Positions 7,682 through 16,867 of a stretch of 64,000 nucleotides of DNA are shown here, piece by piece (position 1 is the stretch's first letter; every line of letters begins with the position of its first letter). Made by a program: the position numbers and the translations under genes. The DNA lies in contig CAZEIH010000001.1 in the NCBI GenBank assembly GCA_964512095.1, positions 1 to 64,000 of the forward strand. Direction: 5' to 3'. The DNA is from DTU013 sp964512095. Its GTDB lineage: Bacteria > Bacillota > Clostridia > Acetivibrionales > DTU013. The notes beneath the pieces were generated by a model that ran no database searches, was not told the DNA's origin, and was given only the letters and a program-made list of their open reading frames with translations.

Positions 7682-8644
7682 TCAAAAATTTTTCTTTAGA
7701 AATGAGAGAATCGCATTGGAATATTCCTCATCTGTCCATGGCTCATCAAAGCTCTCGTCCCTGCAAATAAAGTGGTAGTCCCCCTGGCGAATAAATATGT
7801 CGAACTGTCCTGGCGCCGCTGTTTTCAGTCTCTCGAAGCTTTTATAGGGCACCTGGGAATCGCCTGTTGAGTGCATCAGCAACGCAGGTCTTCCATTAAG
7901 CTTCTTAATCTCGTTCAAGGGATTAATTTTAAGACTTCCAAAGCCATATTCAAAGCCCATGTAAAGTTTAACAAAGGGCTTCTCAATTTCTGCAATAAAT
8001 GACGGCATACCCATATTTCCCATATTGTCGCAAAAGGCATCTGGCCAAGATGAAAATGCCGAAACACTTATGAGCCCGTCTATCTCTGGAATCTCTCCTA
8101 CGGAGTTTATGGCTGTGGCACCGCCCATAGACACACCGAATACAATAACCGGCACACCTTCGTATTCCTTCTGCCCCTTTATGTATGCTACACCGGCCTT
8201 TGTATCAAGATATTCTTTCGTCCCCACATATATTTTGTCTCCCTGGCTTTTTCCATGAGAACGCATTTCAATAAGCAGCGATGAATAACCGTTGTCGGCT
8301 AGCATCTTAGCATGTCCAAAAAAGGCAGTTACAGATGGTTTATGTATGCCTGATAAAAATATTACAATACCCTTAGGAGCATCAGCCTTAACCTCCCATG
8401 AGGCCAGGCGCAACCCATCTTCGGTGGTAAGTCCGACTTCATTAGCTTCTACTCCGTACTCGGCGGGGGAATGAGTTTCAAAGTCCACATGGAGGCGAAT
8501 CATATCCTTCATTATAAACGAAGGTATCGCTGCAAAACCTCCAATGATAAGAACTAAAAGGACTATTATAGAAATGGTCACTATTTTCCTGACAGGAGTT
8601 TTCCTTCTGACACAACTAATATTCATGTTAGATGTATAGCTCAA
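7682..8644 (-). CDS. membrane-anchored alpha/beta hydrolase
   Basis: The TTG at 8644 is supported by AGGAGGT eight bases upstream. The 320-residue product has one N-terminal membrane segment (about 20-42) and an alpha/beta-hydrolase domain with the nucleophile elbow VFGVSMGGA and a late DYHFIC histidine segment; HSTGDSQVPYKSF gives the acidic region. YqkD/FrsA-type hydrolases share this layout. Substrate unknown. The active site should face outward if the N-terminus is inside. Confidence 0.8.
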   Translation of the reverse strand: MSYTSNMNISCVRRKTPVRKIVTISIIVLLVLIIGGFAAIPSFIMKDMIRLHVDFETHSPAEYGVEANEVGLTTEDGLRLASWEVKADAPKGIVIFLSGIHKPSVTAFFGHAKMLADNGYSSLLIEMRSHGKSQGDKIYVGTKEYLDTKAGVAYIKGQKEYEGVPVIVFGVSMGGATAINSVGEIPEIDGLISVSAFSSWPDAFCDNMGNMGMPSFIAEIEKPFVKLYMGFEYGFGSLKINPLNEIKKLNGRPALLMHSTGDSQVPYKSFERLKTAAPGQFDIFIRQGDYHFICRDESFDEPWTDEEYSNAILSFLKKNF

Positions 8645-8835
8645 CTAGGTCTACCTCCTATCAATATAATACAATAATTGCTAACAAAATATTATCACTA
8701 ACCTGTATGTGAGTCAACCACACTAACATCAAAAATGATATCCTCACATGGGTCTATTCCATCGGCATCTGATAAAGAAGCAGTCTAGTTAGGTTAGGAT
8801 GCTGATAGAAAACTCTGATTACCTATAGAAATTTC

Positions 8836-8864
8836 TTGCTAAATAAATAGCAATAGTGTAGTAT
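8836..8864 (+). promoter_or_regulatory. candidate sigma-A promoter of the sulfhydrylase gene
   Basis: TTGCTA and TAGTAT are separated by exactly 17 bases, 36 bases before the start codon. I see no S-box (SAM riboswitch) or T-box in this 256-bp upstream region. Confidence 0.5.
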
Positions 8865-8900
8865 TTCAAATAAAAGTGAATTTATTAGAGAGGTGTTTTT

Positions 8901-10169
8901 ATGAGTTCATGGAAAATAGAAACCAAGTGCCTTCAGGATGGTTATAAGCCTGCAAACGGCGAGACAAGAGTAGTCCCCATCTACCAGAGCACAACGTATA
9001 AATATGATTCATCTGAAGAAGTTGCAATGCTGTTCGATCGTCCTGATAAAGGCCATATATATACAAGGATTAGCAATCCGACAAACGACGCACTGGAAAA
9101 AAAGATAGCAGCTCTCGAAGGCGGTATTGGCGCAATGTGCGCAGCTTCTGGTCAGTCGGCTACCTTTGTTGCTATTATGAACATCTGTCAGAACGGTGAC
9201 CATATAGTCGCATCCAGCACACTGTACGGCGGAACCTTTAACCTTTTAAACGTTACACTACCCAAAATGGGTGTAGATGTGACATTTATTAATCAGGATG
9301 ACTCTGAAGATGAAATACAAAAGGCCTTCAAGCCCAACACAAAGATACTCCTCGGAGAGTCCATCGCTAACCCGAAAATAAGTATACTAGATATAGAAAA
9401 ATTCTCAAGGATTGCTCACAAAAACGGAGTTCCACTGTTTGTCGACAACACCTTTGCAACGCCCATTTTGCTGAGGCCTTTTGAATATGGCGCTGATATC
9501 ATTATTCATTCGACAACAAAATACATGGATGGTCATGCAGTCAGTGTAGGTGGTGTTGTGGTTGATTCTGGCAACTTCGACTGGAAAAACGGGAAGTTCG
9601 CTACTCTGACTGACCCAGACCCGTCCTACCATGGCATGTCCTACACTGAAACCTTCGGAAATGCAGCATATATCGTCAAAGCACGCTACCAATATATGAG
9701 GGATCTTGGCAATACTATGAGCCCCATGAATGCTTTCCTGACCAATCTTGGCCTGGAGACACTGCACCTAAGAATGGAAAGACATTGTGAGAATGCACAA
9801 AAGGTCGCAGAGTATCTGTCACAAAATGACAAGATAATCTCCGTAAGTTACCCGACTCTTAGCAGCGATAAGTACCACGAGCTAGCAAAAAAATATTTAC
9901 CTAAGGGCTGCTCCGGTGTCATATCCTTCCGCATCAAAGGTGGAAGAGAAGCCGCCGCACAGTTCATGAATAATCTTAAGCTAGCATCCATTGTAGTACA
10001 TGTGGCAGACGCCCGTACAGCAGTATTGCACCCAGCCAGTATGACCCACCGTCAGCTGACCGATGAACAGCTTTTTGCCTGCGGTATCGAACCGGATATG
10101 ATTAGGTTCTCTGTAGGGCTCGAAAACGTAGATGATATTATTGAAGATATCAGACAGGCATTGGAGTAA
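8901..10169 (+). CDS. metY: O-acetylhomoserine sulfhydrylase (PLP enzyme)
   Basis: A Cys/Met-metabolism PLP enzyme that makes homocysteine from O-acetylhomoserine and sulfide. The 422 residues match the MetY-type subgroup in length. Visible are YTRISNPTNDALE, the PLP-phosphate region SGQSATF, VDNTFATPIL, and the Schiff-base lysine K207 in HSTTKYMDGH. The C-terminal VGLENVDDIIEDI is typical. RBS AGAGGTG precedes the ATG. The gene is monocistronic; the terminator hairpin after it is oriented for the convergent xylanase gene. Confidence 0.93.
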   Translation: MSSWKIETKCLQDGYKPANGETRVVPIYQSTTYKYDSSEEVAMLFDRPDKGHIYTRISNPTNDALEKKIAALEGGIGAMCAASGQSATFVAIMNICQNGDHIVASSTLYGGTFNLLNVTLPKMGVDVTFINQDDSEDEIQKAFKPNTKILLGESIANPKISILDIEKFSRIAHKNGVPLFVDNTFATPILLRPFEYGADIIIHSTTKYMDGHAVSVGGVVVDSGNFDWKNGKFATLTDPDPSYHGMSYTETFGNAAYIVKARYQYMRDLGNTMSPMNAFLTNLGLETLHLRMERHCENAQKVAEYLSQNDKIISVSYPTLSSDKYHELAKKYLPKGCSGVISFRIKGGREAAAQFMNNLKLASIVVHVADARTAVLHPASMTHRQLTDEQLFACGIEPDMIRFSVGLENVDDIIEDIRQALE

Positions 10170-10236
10170 GCTTCTTTGTGGGGATTAGGGTCACAAGAAG
10201 AGGGGGCATGAGAAGAGGGTTGTACCACAGTACCGC

Positions 10237-10269
10237 AAAAAGAGCCCTGCCGGATTAACGACAGGGCTC
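10237..10269 (-). terminator. Rho-independent terminator of the xylanase gene
   Basis: GAGCCCTG and CAGGGCTC form an 8-bp GC-rich stem, followed on the minus strand by TTTTT. It lies between the converging sulfhydrylase and xylanase genes; on the plus strand there is no T-run. Confidence 0.8.
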
Positions 10270-10288
10270 CCTCAAAAGGAGATACAGA

Positions 10289-11281
10289 CTATTTCCCGAT
10301 AATACTGTAAAATGCAGCTTTAGGCTTCTGATTGTCATCAAACGGCAGAGGCCAATTCTTTCTTCCCCTGACAGGGAAATCGTTCAACCAAGTAACATCA
10401 TCAGCCGCGCCCCAGAATGTAACCCCGGTAATTACGTCTTTATATTCACGAAATAGTTCGAATATCTTTGCACAGTATTCTTCCTGCATTTTCATCAAAT
10501 CTGCAAGAGGGGCCTTTAGCTCAGTTCCCTTATAGTCCGGTGGAAACAGTGAAATATCAAGCTCCGTAATCTGCAGTTCAAGTCCAAGGGAAGCATATTT
10601 ATCCATAGCCCTTTTAATTATGTCAAGAGTCGGACCAAAAACCGACCAGTGGCCCTGCAGACCTATTCCATGTATAGGTACACCCTTGTCTTTCAGGGTT
10701 TTAACCAGACAATAGATCTTTTCGCATTTATCCGGAAGTACAGCATTGTAATCATTATAAAAAAGGAGAGCACTAGGATCTGAAGCATATGCGAATTCAA
10801 AGGCTTTATCGATAAAATCCTCACCCACGATATCTAGCCACTTAGATTTTCTGAGGTAACCGGAAGCACTGTCATCAATTGCTTCATTGACTACATCCCA
10901 GCAATAAGTCTTGCCCTTATAATAGGTTGTCACAGTATCAATGTGCTCCTTCATCCGTAGCAGAGCAAGCTCTCTAGATGCCGGTACTCCATCTTTATCA
11001 ATAAAAAACCACTCAGGCGTCTGATTGTGCCACACAAGTGTATGTCCCCTAAGCTGCATATTATTCGCCTGAGCAAATTCAACAAGAGACTCTGCCTGTC
11101 CGAAATTGTATTCGGCTTTAAGTGCGTGAATTGAACCAGGCTTCATCTCATTTTCAGCAGTAATAGAATTAAAATGCTTTTTAATCAACTCTGCATGACT
11201 TTTAATGACCCTGGGATTGACTGCTACACCAATAGGAAAATATTCAGCATATTCCTTGCACAATGACCTAATACTGTTCAA
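10289..11281 (-). CDS. endo-1,4-beta-xylanase, GH10, cytoplasmic
   Basis: The TTG at 11281 (MNSIRSLCKEYAEYF) is preferred because GGGAGG lies 8 bases upstream; the extra upstream frame is AT-rich and non-conserved. The 330 residues form a single GH10 barrel, with TAENEMK, LRGHTLVWHNQTPEWF, the acid/base Glu133 in WDVVNEAIDD and the nucleophile Glu240 in ELQITELDIS. There is no signal peptide, CBM or dockerin, so it is probably an intracellular enzyme that cuts imported xylo-oligosaccharides. With the GH3 enzyme at 42.5 kb it supports growth on hemicellulose. Confidence 0.93.
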   Translation of the reverse strand: MNSIRSLCKEYAEYFPIGVAVNPRVIKSHAELIKKHFNSITAENEMKPGSIHALKAEYNFGQAESLVEFAQANNMQLRGHTLVWHNQTPEWFFIDKDGVPASRELALLRMKEHIDTVTTYYKGKTYCWDVVNEAIDDSASGYLRKSKWLDIVGEDFIDKAFEFAYASDPSALLFYNDYNAVLPDKCEKIYCLVKTLKDKGVPIHGIGLQGHWSVFGPTLDIIKRAMDKYASLGLELQITELDISLFPPDYKGTELKAPLADLMKMQEEYCAKIFELFREYKDVITGVTFWGAADDVTWLNDFPVRGRKNWPLPFDDNQKPKAAFYSIIGK

Positions 11282-11623
11282 TCTAAAAGCCTCCCTTTTT
11301 GTACGCAACTTTTTACTATTGACAATATTATAAAAGAAACAATAAAATAAACACATTATAAAATTCGGGAAGTTATTGGGGTATTTATCTATGTTGCTTC
11401 CATAGTTCTCATGTTGTGACTCGTGGCACATGGTGCGGCGCGCGGTTCAATGCCACCATCGAGAGGCATAATCTGATTGCAATCTATAGCACAATCTGAA
11501 GAACAATCGAGGTGATTTTGTCAGTTAACAGATTTACGCATTATGCATTAAAAAACTATTTTTCATAGTAAAACTGGAATATAATCCTTCAATTAACTTT
11601 GATTTGCATAACCCTAATTCAAG
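11282..11623. other. gene-free interval between xylanase and tRNA promoter
   Basis: AT-rich DNA with no convincing gene or structured RNA. It must contain the xylanase promoter on the minus strand; a TATAAT near 11320 is a possible -10 box, but I see no well-spaced -35. Confidence 0.3.
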
Positions 11624-11653
11624 TTGACAACAAGGCACCAACTATTGTAGAAT
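11624..11653 (+). promoter_or_regulatory. promoter of tRNA-Ser
   Basis: TTGACA and TAGAAT are separated by 18 bases, ending 48 bases before the tRNA. No open frame lies between, as expected for a stable-RNA promoter. Confidence 0.7.
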
Positions 11654-11701
11654 AGTTAAGCGACACAGAAAGTGTCTACATTATTGAGCATACAATCGCA
11701 T

Positions 11702-11792
11702 GGAGAGTTCGCCTAGCTGGTCGAGGGCGCATGACTGGAAATCATGTATACCTGTAAGGGTATCCAGGGTTCGAATCCCTGACTCTCCGCCA
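11702..11792 (+). tRNA. tRNA-Ser (anticodon GGA)
   Basis: Complete 91-nt class II tRNA: acceptor GGAGAGT pairs with ACTCTCC, discriminator G and encoded CCA at 11790-11792. The anticodon stem-loop ATGA-CTGGAAA-TCAT gives anticodon GGA. A long variable arm (TACCTGTAAGGGTA) and T-arm CAGGG-TTCGAAT-CCCTG confirm tRNA-Ser reading UCC/UCU. Confidence 0.97.
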
Positions 11793-11797
11793 AACGG

Positions 11798-11858
11798 GAA
11801 TTATAAGAACACTATTTACTTTAACAGCGGGTTCGCTGTGACAGTGTTCTTATAATTC
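11798..11858. repeat. 61-bp long hairpin after the tRNA
   Basis: GAATTATAAGAACACT and its exact complement form a 16-bp stem; within the loop CAGCG-GGTT-CGCTG forms a second hairpin. It starts six bases after the tRNA. Probably a processing or termination structure, though it is unusually long and has no T-run of its own. Confidence 0.6.
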
Positions 11859-11866
11859 AAAACAGA

Positions 11867-11908
11867 AAAGAGTGGTTAAGGTTTTTGCCTTACCACTCTT
11901 TCTTTTTG
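11867..11908 (+). terminator. Rho-independent terminator after tRNA-Ser
   Basis: AAGAGTGGTTAAGG and CCTTACCACTCTT pair with one bulged base across a TTTTTG loop, followed by TCTTTTT. Confidence 0.85.
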
Positions 11909-12032
11909 TTATAAATTACTCAAGCAACTCAAAATGGAAAAATGCACCGTTTTTATTGCGAAGAAATCTATATAATTATGAGATTACAGATAAACTTCTT
12001 CGAATGCTTATTCTGTGCGCAAATCAAACAAT

Positions 12033-12833
12033 CTACATATTGCTTTTACGCTCCCAAAATGTTGAAGTAATACATGGACTGAATCCAATGTTATAATAAA
12101 ACTGTTGCGATGAACCTACATACGCCTTTTTCGAGCCAAGCAATCCGCAACGGCGAATTGCTTCTAGTACAGCCGCACGACCAAGCCCCATTTTCCTATA
12201 TGCAGGGTCTGTAGCCACAGGTTCAACCAAAGCGTTTTTCGAAGCAATGTCCTGCCACATGCCACAATAGGATACAAAGTTCCCATCTGGAGCTACAACA
12301 GCGATTTTCAGTTCAAGATTAACATTCGGACGCTCAAACTCTTTTCTGAATACTTCTATTTTTTCAGATGTCGGTTCATAAGCACCCTCCCCATTAGCTT
12401 CGTGATTAAAACCTTTCCATAATACCCGCCCATACTGATAAAGGTCATATGTATCGTTCATACTGGTAATAGAAAATCCTTCAGGTAAGCTGTACTTAAT
12501 ATGGTCAACATCAATATCAAAAGCAGCATCAAAATCCTTACTCTGTGTTGCGATATAACCCATTTCATTTGCTGCTTTTTGAAATTTAGTGTCGCTATCT
12601 TGAATCAGAAGTTTGACCTTTCCGTTCTTTGATAAATTATTTTCAGCATATGCTATCATTTCTCGATGTAAAAATTCATAGCCAGTTTTAAGTCCGAAGA
12701 AGCAATTCCCGTCAAGCATCGTATCATAGGTTGAGACACCAACAATATCGTCATTATCATACCACATTCCTATTTTGGGTAATCCCTCTTCATTTAGGAG
12801 CGAATGAGGTTTATGGATAAATTGTCGCTTCAT
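12033..12833 (-). CDS. GNAT-family acetyltransferase, probably N-terminally truncated
   Basis: The frame from 12833 (MKRQFIHKPHSLLNEEGLP) encodes 266 residues. The C-terminal GNAT domain is intact: EPVATDPAYRKMGLGRAAVLEAI is the acetyl-CoA-binding motif A and KKAYVGSSQQFYYNIGF the C-terminal beta4-alpha4 region. Homologues usually have about 45 more residues before KIGMWYDND; here the upstream frame is hydrophobic AT-rich sequence, and no ribosome binding site precedes the ATG. The gene may have lost its 5' end. Substrate unknown. Confidence 0.65.
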   Translation of the reverse strand: MKRQFIHKPHSLLNEEGLPKIGMWYDNDDIVGVSTYDTMLDGNCFFGLKTGYEFLHREMIAYAENNLSKNGKVKLLIQDSDTKFQKAANEMGYIATQSKDFDAAFDIDVDHIKYSLPEGFSITSMNDTYDLYQYGRVLWKGFNHEANGEGAYEPTSEKIEVFRKEFERPNVNLELKIAVVAPDGNFVSYCGMWQDIASKNALVEPVATDPAYRKMGLGRAAVLEAIRRCGLLGSKKAYVGSSQQFYYNIGFSPCITSTFWERKSNM

Positions 12834-12972
12834 TATAACAAAAAGTAGTATTATAATATGGATATTGACATATATACTCAAAATATTAAAATCATAGTAT
12901 GTTGACAAATTTCAACACAGCGTACTAAACTAAAGAAATTACCAAGAAAAAAATAAATGAAAGGGTGTTAAG

Positions 12973-14109
12973 ATGAAAAAAATATTCAAAAAGGGCATAT
13001 CTCTGTTTCTGGGAATAATGCTGCTTGTTTTATACTCCCTCCCTGCAAATGCAGTACAGACCTCAAATGACTATAAGACAGCGCTGCAGAGCAAATATGG
13101 AATTAAGATCTCCTTCGTTACTGATTATACGGAGAGCGAGAAACAATCGCTGTTAGAACAAATAGACTCCACCTTCACTCAATTGAGTACGGCTTTTGTA
13201 AAAGAAGTAGTCTCGTGCTATACAAAGAAGGGCTACACTACTACTATTAAGCTGGAACGGCTTATGTGGGGCAATGATTCCGGCAGCTTTGGAGTCAACA
13301 AAAAGAATGCTACACTCAAAATAATGACCTATGATAGAATGGATGATTCGCTTGAAGAATTGGGCACTTACGCACTGGCACATGAGTTTGGTCACATGCT
13401 TCATTATACCTTTGACATAAAAAAAGGCTCCAGCTATGTAAAAGATAAATGGGATGCTTGCGGTACAGGCGCTTACGTATCTGAATATGCTGAATACAGC
13501 TACCGTGAAGATATTGCTGAAACCTTTGCCTGTATCGCATCGGGAGATTACTCGCAAGCCGAGCTACTGGAAGCCATTGATAATGACTCCACAGGTGTTT
13601 TAAAAAAGAAAGTCGATTGCATGAACTCCTTGCTTGGCGAATTCACCAATTTTACTACAATACAGCAAATGTACAACTTCCAGGGTGTGGGGACATCATG
13701 CACCAATACTAGAGTGTCAGTAAACGGCAAAGAAACAGACGTTTATCTCTATAATATCAAAGGCAACAATTACTTTAAGTTGCGTGACCTAGCAATGCTG
13801 CTAATTGGAACAGACAAACAGTTTGATGTTTCATGGAATGCAGAAGAAAAAGCAATCACGCTGACTTCAGGAAGTGCCTATACAGTAGTAGGAGGAGAGC
13901 TTGCAAATTCCACAGAATATAGGGAAAAGGCGAGTCCTACGACAGCTAAGATATATCTTGATGATACCGAGGTTTTCCCAACAGCTTACAATATTAAGAA
14001 CAACAATTACTTCAAACTCAGAGATATCGCAAAAGCGCTTGATTTCAAAGTGGACTGGAAGTCCTACACCCTGATCATTGATACATCAACCGGTTATGTG
14101 GACGAATAG
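12973..14109 (+). CDS. secreted zincin-like metalloprotease with two stalk repeats
   Basis: The 378-residue product has a signal peptide (1-27, cut after PANA), a zinc-metalloprotease domain (about 33-235) with HEFGH at 137-141 and a likely third ligand in the YREDIAETF segment near 178-184, then a C-terminal domain of the copper-amine-oxidase N-terminal (stalk) type. That domain contains two related blocks, YNIKGNNYFKLRDLA (about 259) and YNIKNNNYFKLRDIA (about 337). Export is clear; the peptidase substrate is unknown. RBS AAGGGTG precedes the ATG by seven bases. Confidence 0.8.
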   Translation: MKKIFKKGISLFLGIMLLVLYSLPANAVQTSNDYKTALQSKYGIKISFVTDYTESEKQSLLEQIDSTFTQLSTAFVKEVVSCYTKKGYTTTIKLERLMWGNDSGSFGVNKKNATLKIMTYDRMDDSLEELGTYALAHEFGHMLHYTFDIKKGSSYVKDKWDACGTGAYVSEYAEYSYREDIAETFACIASGDYSQAELLEAIDNDSTGVLKKKVDCMNSLLGEFTNFTTIQQMYNFQGVGTSCTNTRVSVNGKETDVYLYNIKGNNYFKLRDLAMLLIGTDKQFDVSWNAEEKAITLTSGSAYTVVGGELANSTEYREKASPTTAKIYLDDTEVFPTAYNIKNNNYFKLRDIAKALDFKVDWKSYTLIIDTSTGYVDE

Positions 14110-14163
14110 AATATAGACTCAAATCAGATTAATCAATAGCTACATATTGTAGGATTCTATAGC

Positions 14164-14210
14164 ACAGGGGCATATCTCACGATACGAAGTAAGGTATGTC
14201 CCCTTCCTTT
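14164..14210 (+). terminator. hairpin after the zincin gene
   Basis: AGGGGCATA and TATGTCCCCT pair around a 20-base loop, followed by TCCTTT. It lies 55 bases past the zincin stop. The following 150 bases hold two loosely similar stretches on the minus strand coding for EFKTKCIV and EFGPKTKYLV, possibly a relic of a duplicated gene end. Confidence 0.45.
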
Positions 14211-14379
14211 AACTTATCGCAGGCAATGTTTTTCTACTCAAATTTCATTACTATACACTTAGTCTTAAACTCAAGAACCATGACGGGAAGTAATGTATCC
14301 CCGACTCTGCATTTCAATCTCTACTAAGTACTTGGTTTTAGGCCCAAACTCCATGACGTTAAATCATGCGCCCTCATCC

Positions 14380-14802
14380 CTACATCTCATATGGAGCCTC
14401 AGAGTATCTTTCAAAGCCGTGGTAACGTGTCCCTTGGAACGTCAGTCTCCCCATATCGCCTTCAACAAGATAGCCAAATTCATTATATGGTATACGCAGC
14501 TCTAGCCTATCTCCGCTTTCAAACTCAAATGTGGTGTAATATGAAGTCGAAGAAGATGAATGATGGTGTATACTTCTACCATGATGACTTCTACCATGAT
14601 GACTGTTGCTATAAGACACCTTCTCCCTTTTGGCCACAACCCTGGCCTCAACAGTCAGCACAGGTGAATGATTGTTCTTGTTCCATTGGGTAGCACTCTG
14701 CACCATTATGAAAACAATCACCCCAAGTATTGCTATAAAAGTGATGCCGAAAAATATCAGAAAAATACCAAACATTCCACCCATTCCACCCATCAATTGC
14801 AT
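14380..14802 (-). CDS. DUF2500-family membrane protein
   Basis: 140 residues: one membrane segment at about 12-35 (FLIFFGITFIAILGVIVF), a His/Ser-rich stretch with a duplicated SHHGR motif (about 68-84), then the DUF2500 core YYTTFEFESGDRLELRIP and GRLTFQGTRYHGFER. CGGAGG precedes the ATG. The family has no assigned function. The His-rich insertion could bind metal; this is inference from composition only. Confidence 0.8.
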   Translation of the reverse strand: MQLMGGMGGMFGIFLIFFGITFIAILGVIVFIMVQSATQWNKNNHSPVLTVEARVVAKREKVSYSNSHHGRSHHGRSIHHHSSSSTSYYTTFEFESGDRLELRIPYNEFGYLVEGDMGRLTFQGTRYHGFERYSEAPYEM

Positions 14803-15142
14803 ACTCTAACCTCCGTTTTAACATTTCATAAGTGATTAGCTCTCTATATTATACTTTACTTTTCTTGAATATGTTTAGTGCTTTAAGAACTGGTTTTAGA
14901 TATCGACGGTAGATACCTGTTTTAGAAACTAGTTCTAGCTACTGGTTTTACTGCAAACAAATAATACGAGTGATGTTGTGAATAAAAAGTCATTGAAAGC
15001 TTTATCGCTAACAACTTCCCTTGAACAAAATATATCAAAAAAAATTAAGCCACAACAATATACAAGGGCAGTAAAATGAAATCACCCTTCAAAGTGAACG
15101 GCACCAATCCCACAAGGGATCAGTGCCGTACTTTTCTATCAC

Positions 15143-16423
15143 CTATTTAATGACTTTCTTACCACCCATGTACCTTTGCAGCGGCTCAGGTATATTTACA
15201 GAACCGTCCACGTTCAGATTGTTTTCCAGGAAAGCAATGAGCATACGAGGAGGTGCTACAACTGTGTTGTTCAGCGTATGAGGGTAATAGTTGCCGTTCT
15301 CCCTATCCCTTACGCGTATCCCAAGACGACGGGCCTGTGCATCCCCAAGGTTGGAGCAGCTTCCCACCTCGAAATACTTCTGCTGGCGAGGTGACCATGC
15401 CTCCACATCAATACTCTTGACCTTCAGATCTGCCAAATCACCAGAACAGCACTCTAGCGTTCGTACTGGAATATCCATCGAACAAAAGAAGTCAACTGTA
15501 TTCTTATAAAGCTTTGTAAACCACTCAGGGCTATCCTCAGGCTTACAAACCACGATCATCTCCTGCTTCTCAAACTGGTGTATACGGTACACTCCGCGCT
15601 CCTCGATGCCGTGGGCACCAACCTCCTTACGAAAACAGGGAGAATAGCTGGTCAGTGCCTGGGGTAACTGTTCCTCATCGAGTATAGTGTCAATAAACTT
15701 GCCAATCATGGAATGCTCACTGGTACCTATAAGGTACAGATCCTCCCCCTCTATCTTGTACATCATATTCTCCATTTCAGTAAAACTCATAACTCCTGTG
15801 ACCACCTCACTACGGATCATAAAAGGCGGTATATAGTAGTTAAAGCCCCTTTCTATCATAAAATCTCGGGCATATGAAAGTATAGCCGAATGGAGTCTTG
15901 CAATATCACCACATAGATAATAGAAGCCATTACCGCTAGTCTTTCTGGCGCTGTCAAGATCTATGCCCTGTAGCTTTTCCATTATATCCACATGGTACGG
16001 TATCTCAAAACCAGGCACTAACGGATCTCCATACCGTTCGACCTCGACATTCTCACTGTCGTCCTTGCCGATTGGTACTGAGCTGTCGATTATATTTGGG
16101 ATCACCAACATTCTCTCTCTTATTTCAGCCGACAGTTTTTCCTCCAGTATTTCAAGCTCGCTCAGTTCTTTGTTAATTTCCACAACCCTTGTTTTATTAT
16201 TCTGGGCCTCATCCTTCATCCCCTTTGACATAAGAAAGCCAATTTCCTTACTGATGGAGTTGCGCAGGCCCCTTATCTCATCACAACGGGTCTTTGCCTC
16301 CCTATACTGTCTGTCCTTTTCGATAACTTCATCCACCAGCACCAGCTTATGCTCCTGGAATTTCTTCCGGATATTTTCTTTTACCAGTTCCGGATCAGAT
16401 CTTACAAATTTCATATCCAGCAT
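15143..16423 (-). CDS. serS: seryl-tRNA synthetase
   Basis: Charges tRNA-Ser. The start at 16423 (MLDMKFVRSDPELV) follows AGGAGG; the 426 residues match the family. An N-terminal coiled-coil arm (about 30-100) that holds the tRNA variable arm is followed by the class II core, with motif 2 in PCFRKEVGAHGIEERGVYR, the HQFEKQE segment, and motif 3 ending in NNTVVAPPRMLIAFLEN. The residue before IEERGVYR is usually part of a GxDTxG-type loop; here it reads GAHG, as in some clostridial enzymes. A T-box precedes the gene. Confidence 0.96.
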   Translation of the reverse strand: MLDMKFVRSDPELVKENIRKKFQEHKLVLVDEVIEKDRQYREAKTRCDEIRGLRNSISKEIGFLMSKGMKDEAQNNKTRVVEINKELSELEILEEKLSAEIRERMLVIPNIIDSSVPIGKDDSENVEVERYGDPLVPGFEIPYHVDIMEKLQGIDLDSARKTSGNGFYYLCGDIARLHSAILSYARDFMIERGFNYYIPPFMIRSEVVTGVMSFTEMENMMYKIEGEDLYLIGTSEHSMIGKFIDTILDEEQLPQALTSYSPCFRKEVGAHGIEERGVYRIHQFEKQEMIVVCKPEDSPEWFTKLYKNTVDFFCSMDIPVRTLECCSGDLADLKVKSIDVEAWSPRQQKYFEVGSCSNLGDAQARRLGIRVRDRENGNYYPHTLNNTVVAPPRMLIAFLENNLNVDGSVNIPEPLQRYMGGKKVIK

Positions 16424-16470
16424 CTTCTTACCTCCTGTTGATACTTCTATTATTCGTGCCATATAAGTCC

Positions 16471-16702
16471 GGGAAATAAAAAATCCTCCCAAACCCATAT
16501 AACTCAATGGGACGGAAGGAATCCGCGTTGCCACCCAAATTGCCGACGGTTGTGTCGACCACTCGAAAGTACGTTAAAGGGTACAAGCCTCCGACTCTTC
16601 ATCGACAGCTCCAAAAGTGGAAAGATCCTATCTCCCGCCGGTTCGCACCATCCACCGGTTCTCTGCTGAGAGCCATAGACCATTGCTTTTTTCATCGCCA
16701 TG
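16471..16702 (-). promoter_or_regulatory. T-box leader of serS
   Basis: The 14-nt T-box core GGGTGGCAACGCGG (16523-16536) is present, preceded on the minus strand by a long stem I region starting near GCGATGAAAAAAGC. It is followed by a terminator stem (GATTCCTTCCGTCCCAT against ATGGGTTTGGGAGGAT) and TTTTTT at 16483-16478. Uncharged tRNA-Ser should stabilise the antiterminator and switch serS on. I did not resolve the specifier codon with certainty. Confidence 0.9.
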
Positions 16703-16867
16703 ATTCTTAAAATATACAAACTGTATTATTGATTATTATATACTATTTTTCAATGTTTTCAAGAAAATTATAGATTCATTTTTTTCTGTTGCAGTTGAAA
16801 TATTATTTAACTTGGTGTATTATTATAACTTGTATGGTAATTTATGTAATTATTAGGAGGGATTGCT

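Noticed and set aside
8645..8900. SAM riboswitch (S-box) expected upstream of the sulfhydrylase gene
   Set aside because: None of the conserved S-box stems or the GATGAG/AAGCCC-type core can be found; only a promoter and RBS are seen.
14220..14380. Two similar stretches (EFKTKCIV / EFGPKTKYLV on the minus strand) as a possible duplicated gene
   Set aside because: Similarity is short and both frames are interrupted; it could be chance or a very old relic, so no gene is called.
16504..16719. 71-residue frame upstream of serS
   Set aside because: It lies wholly inside the T-box leader and reflects structured RNA, not protein coding.
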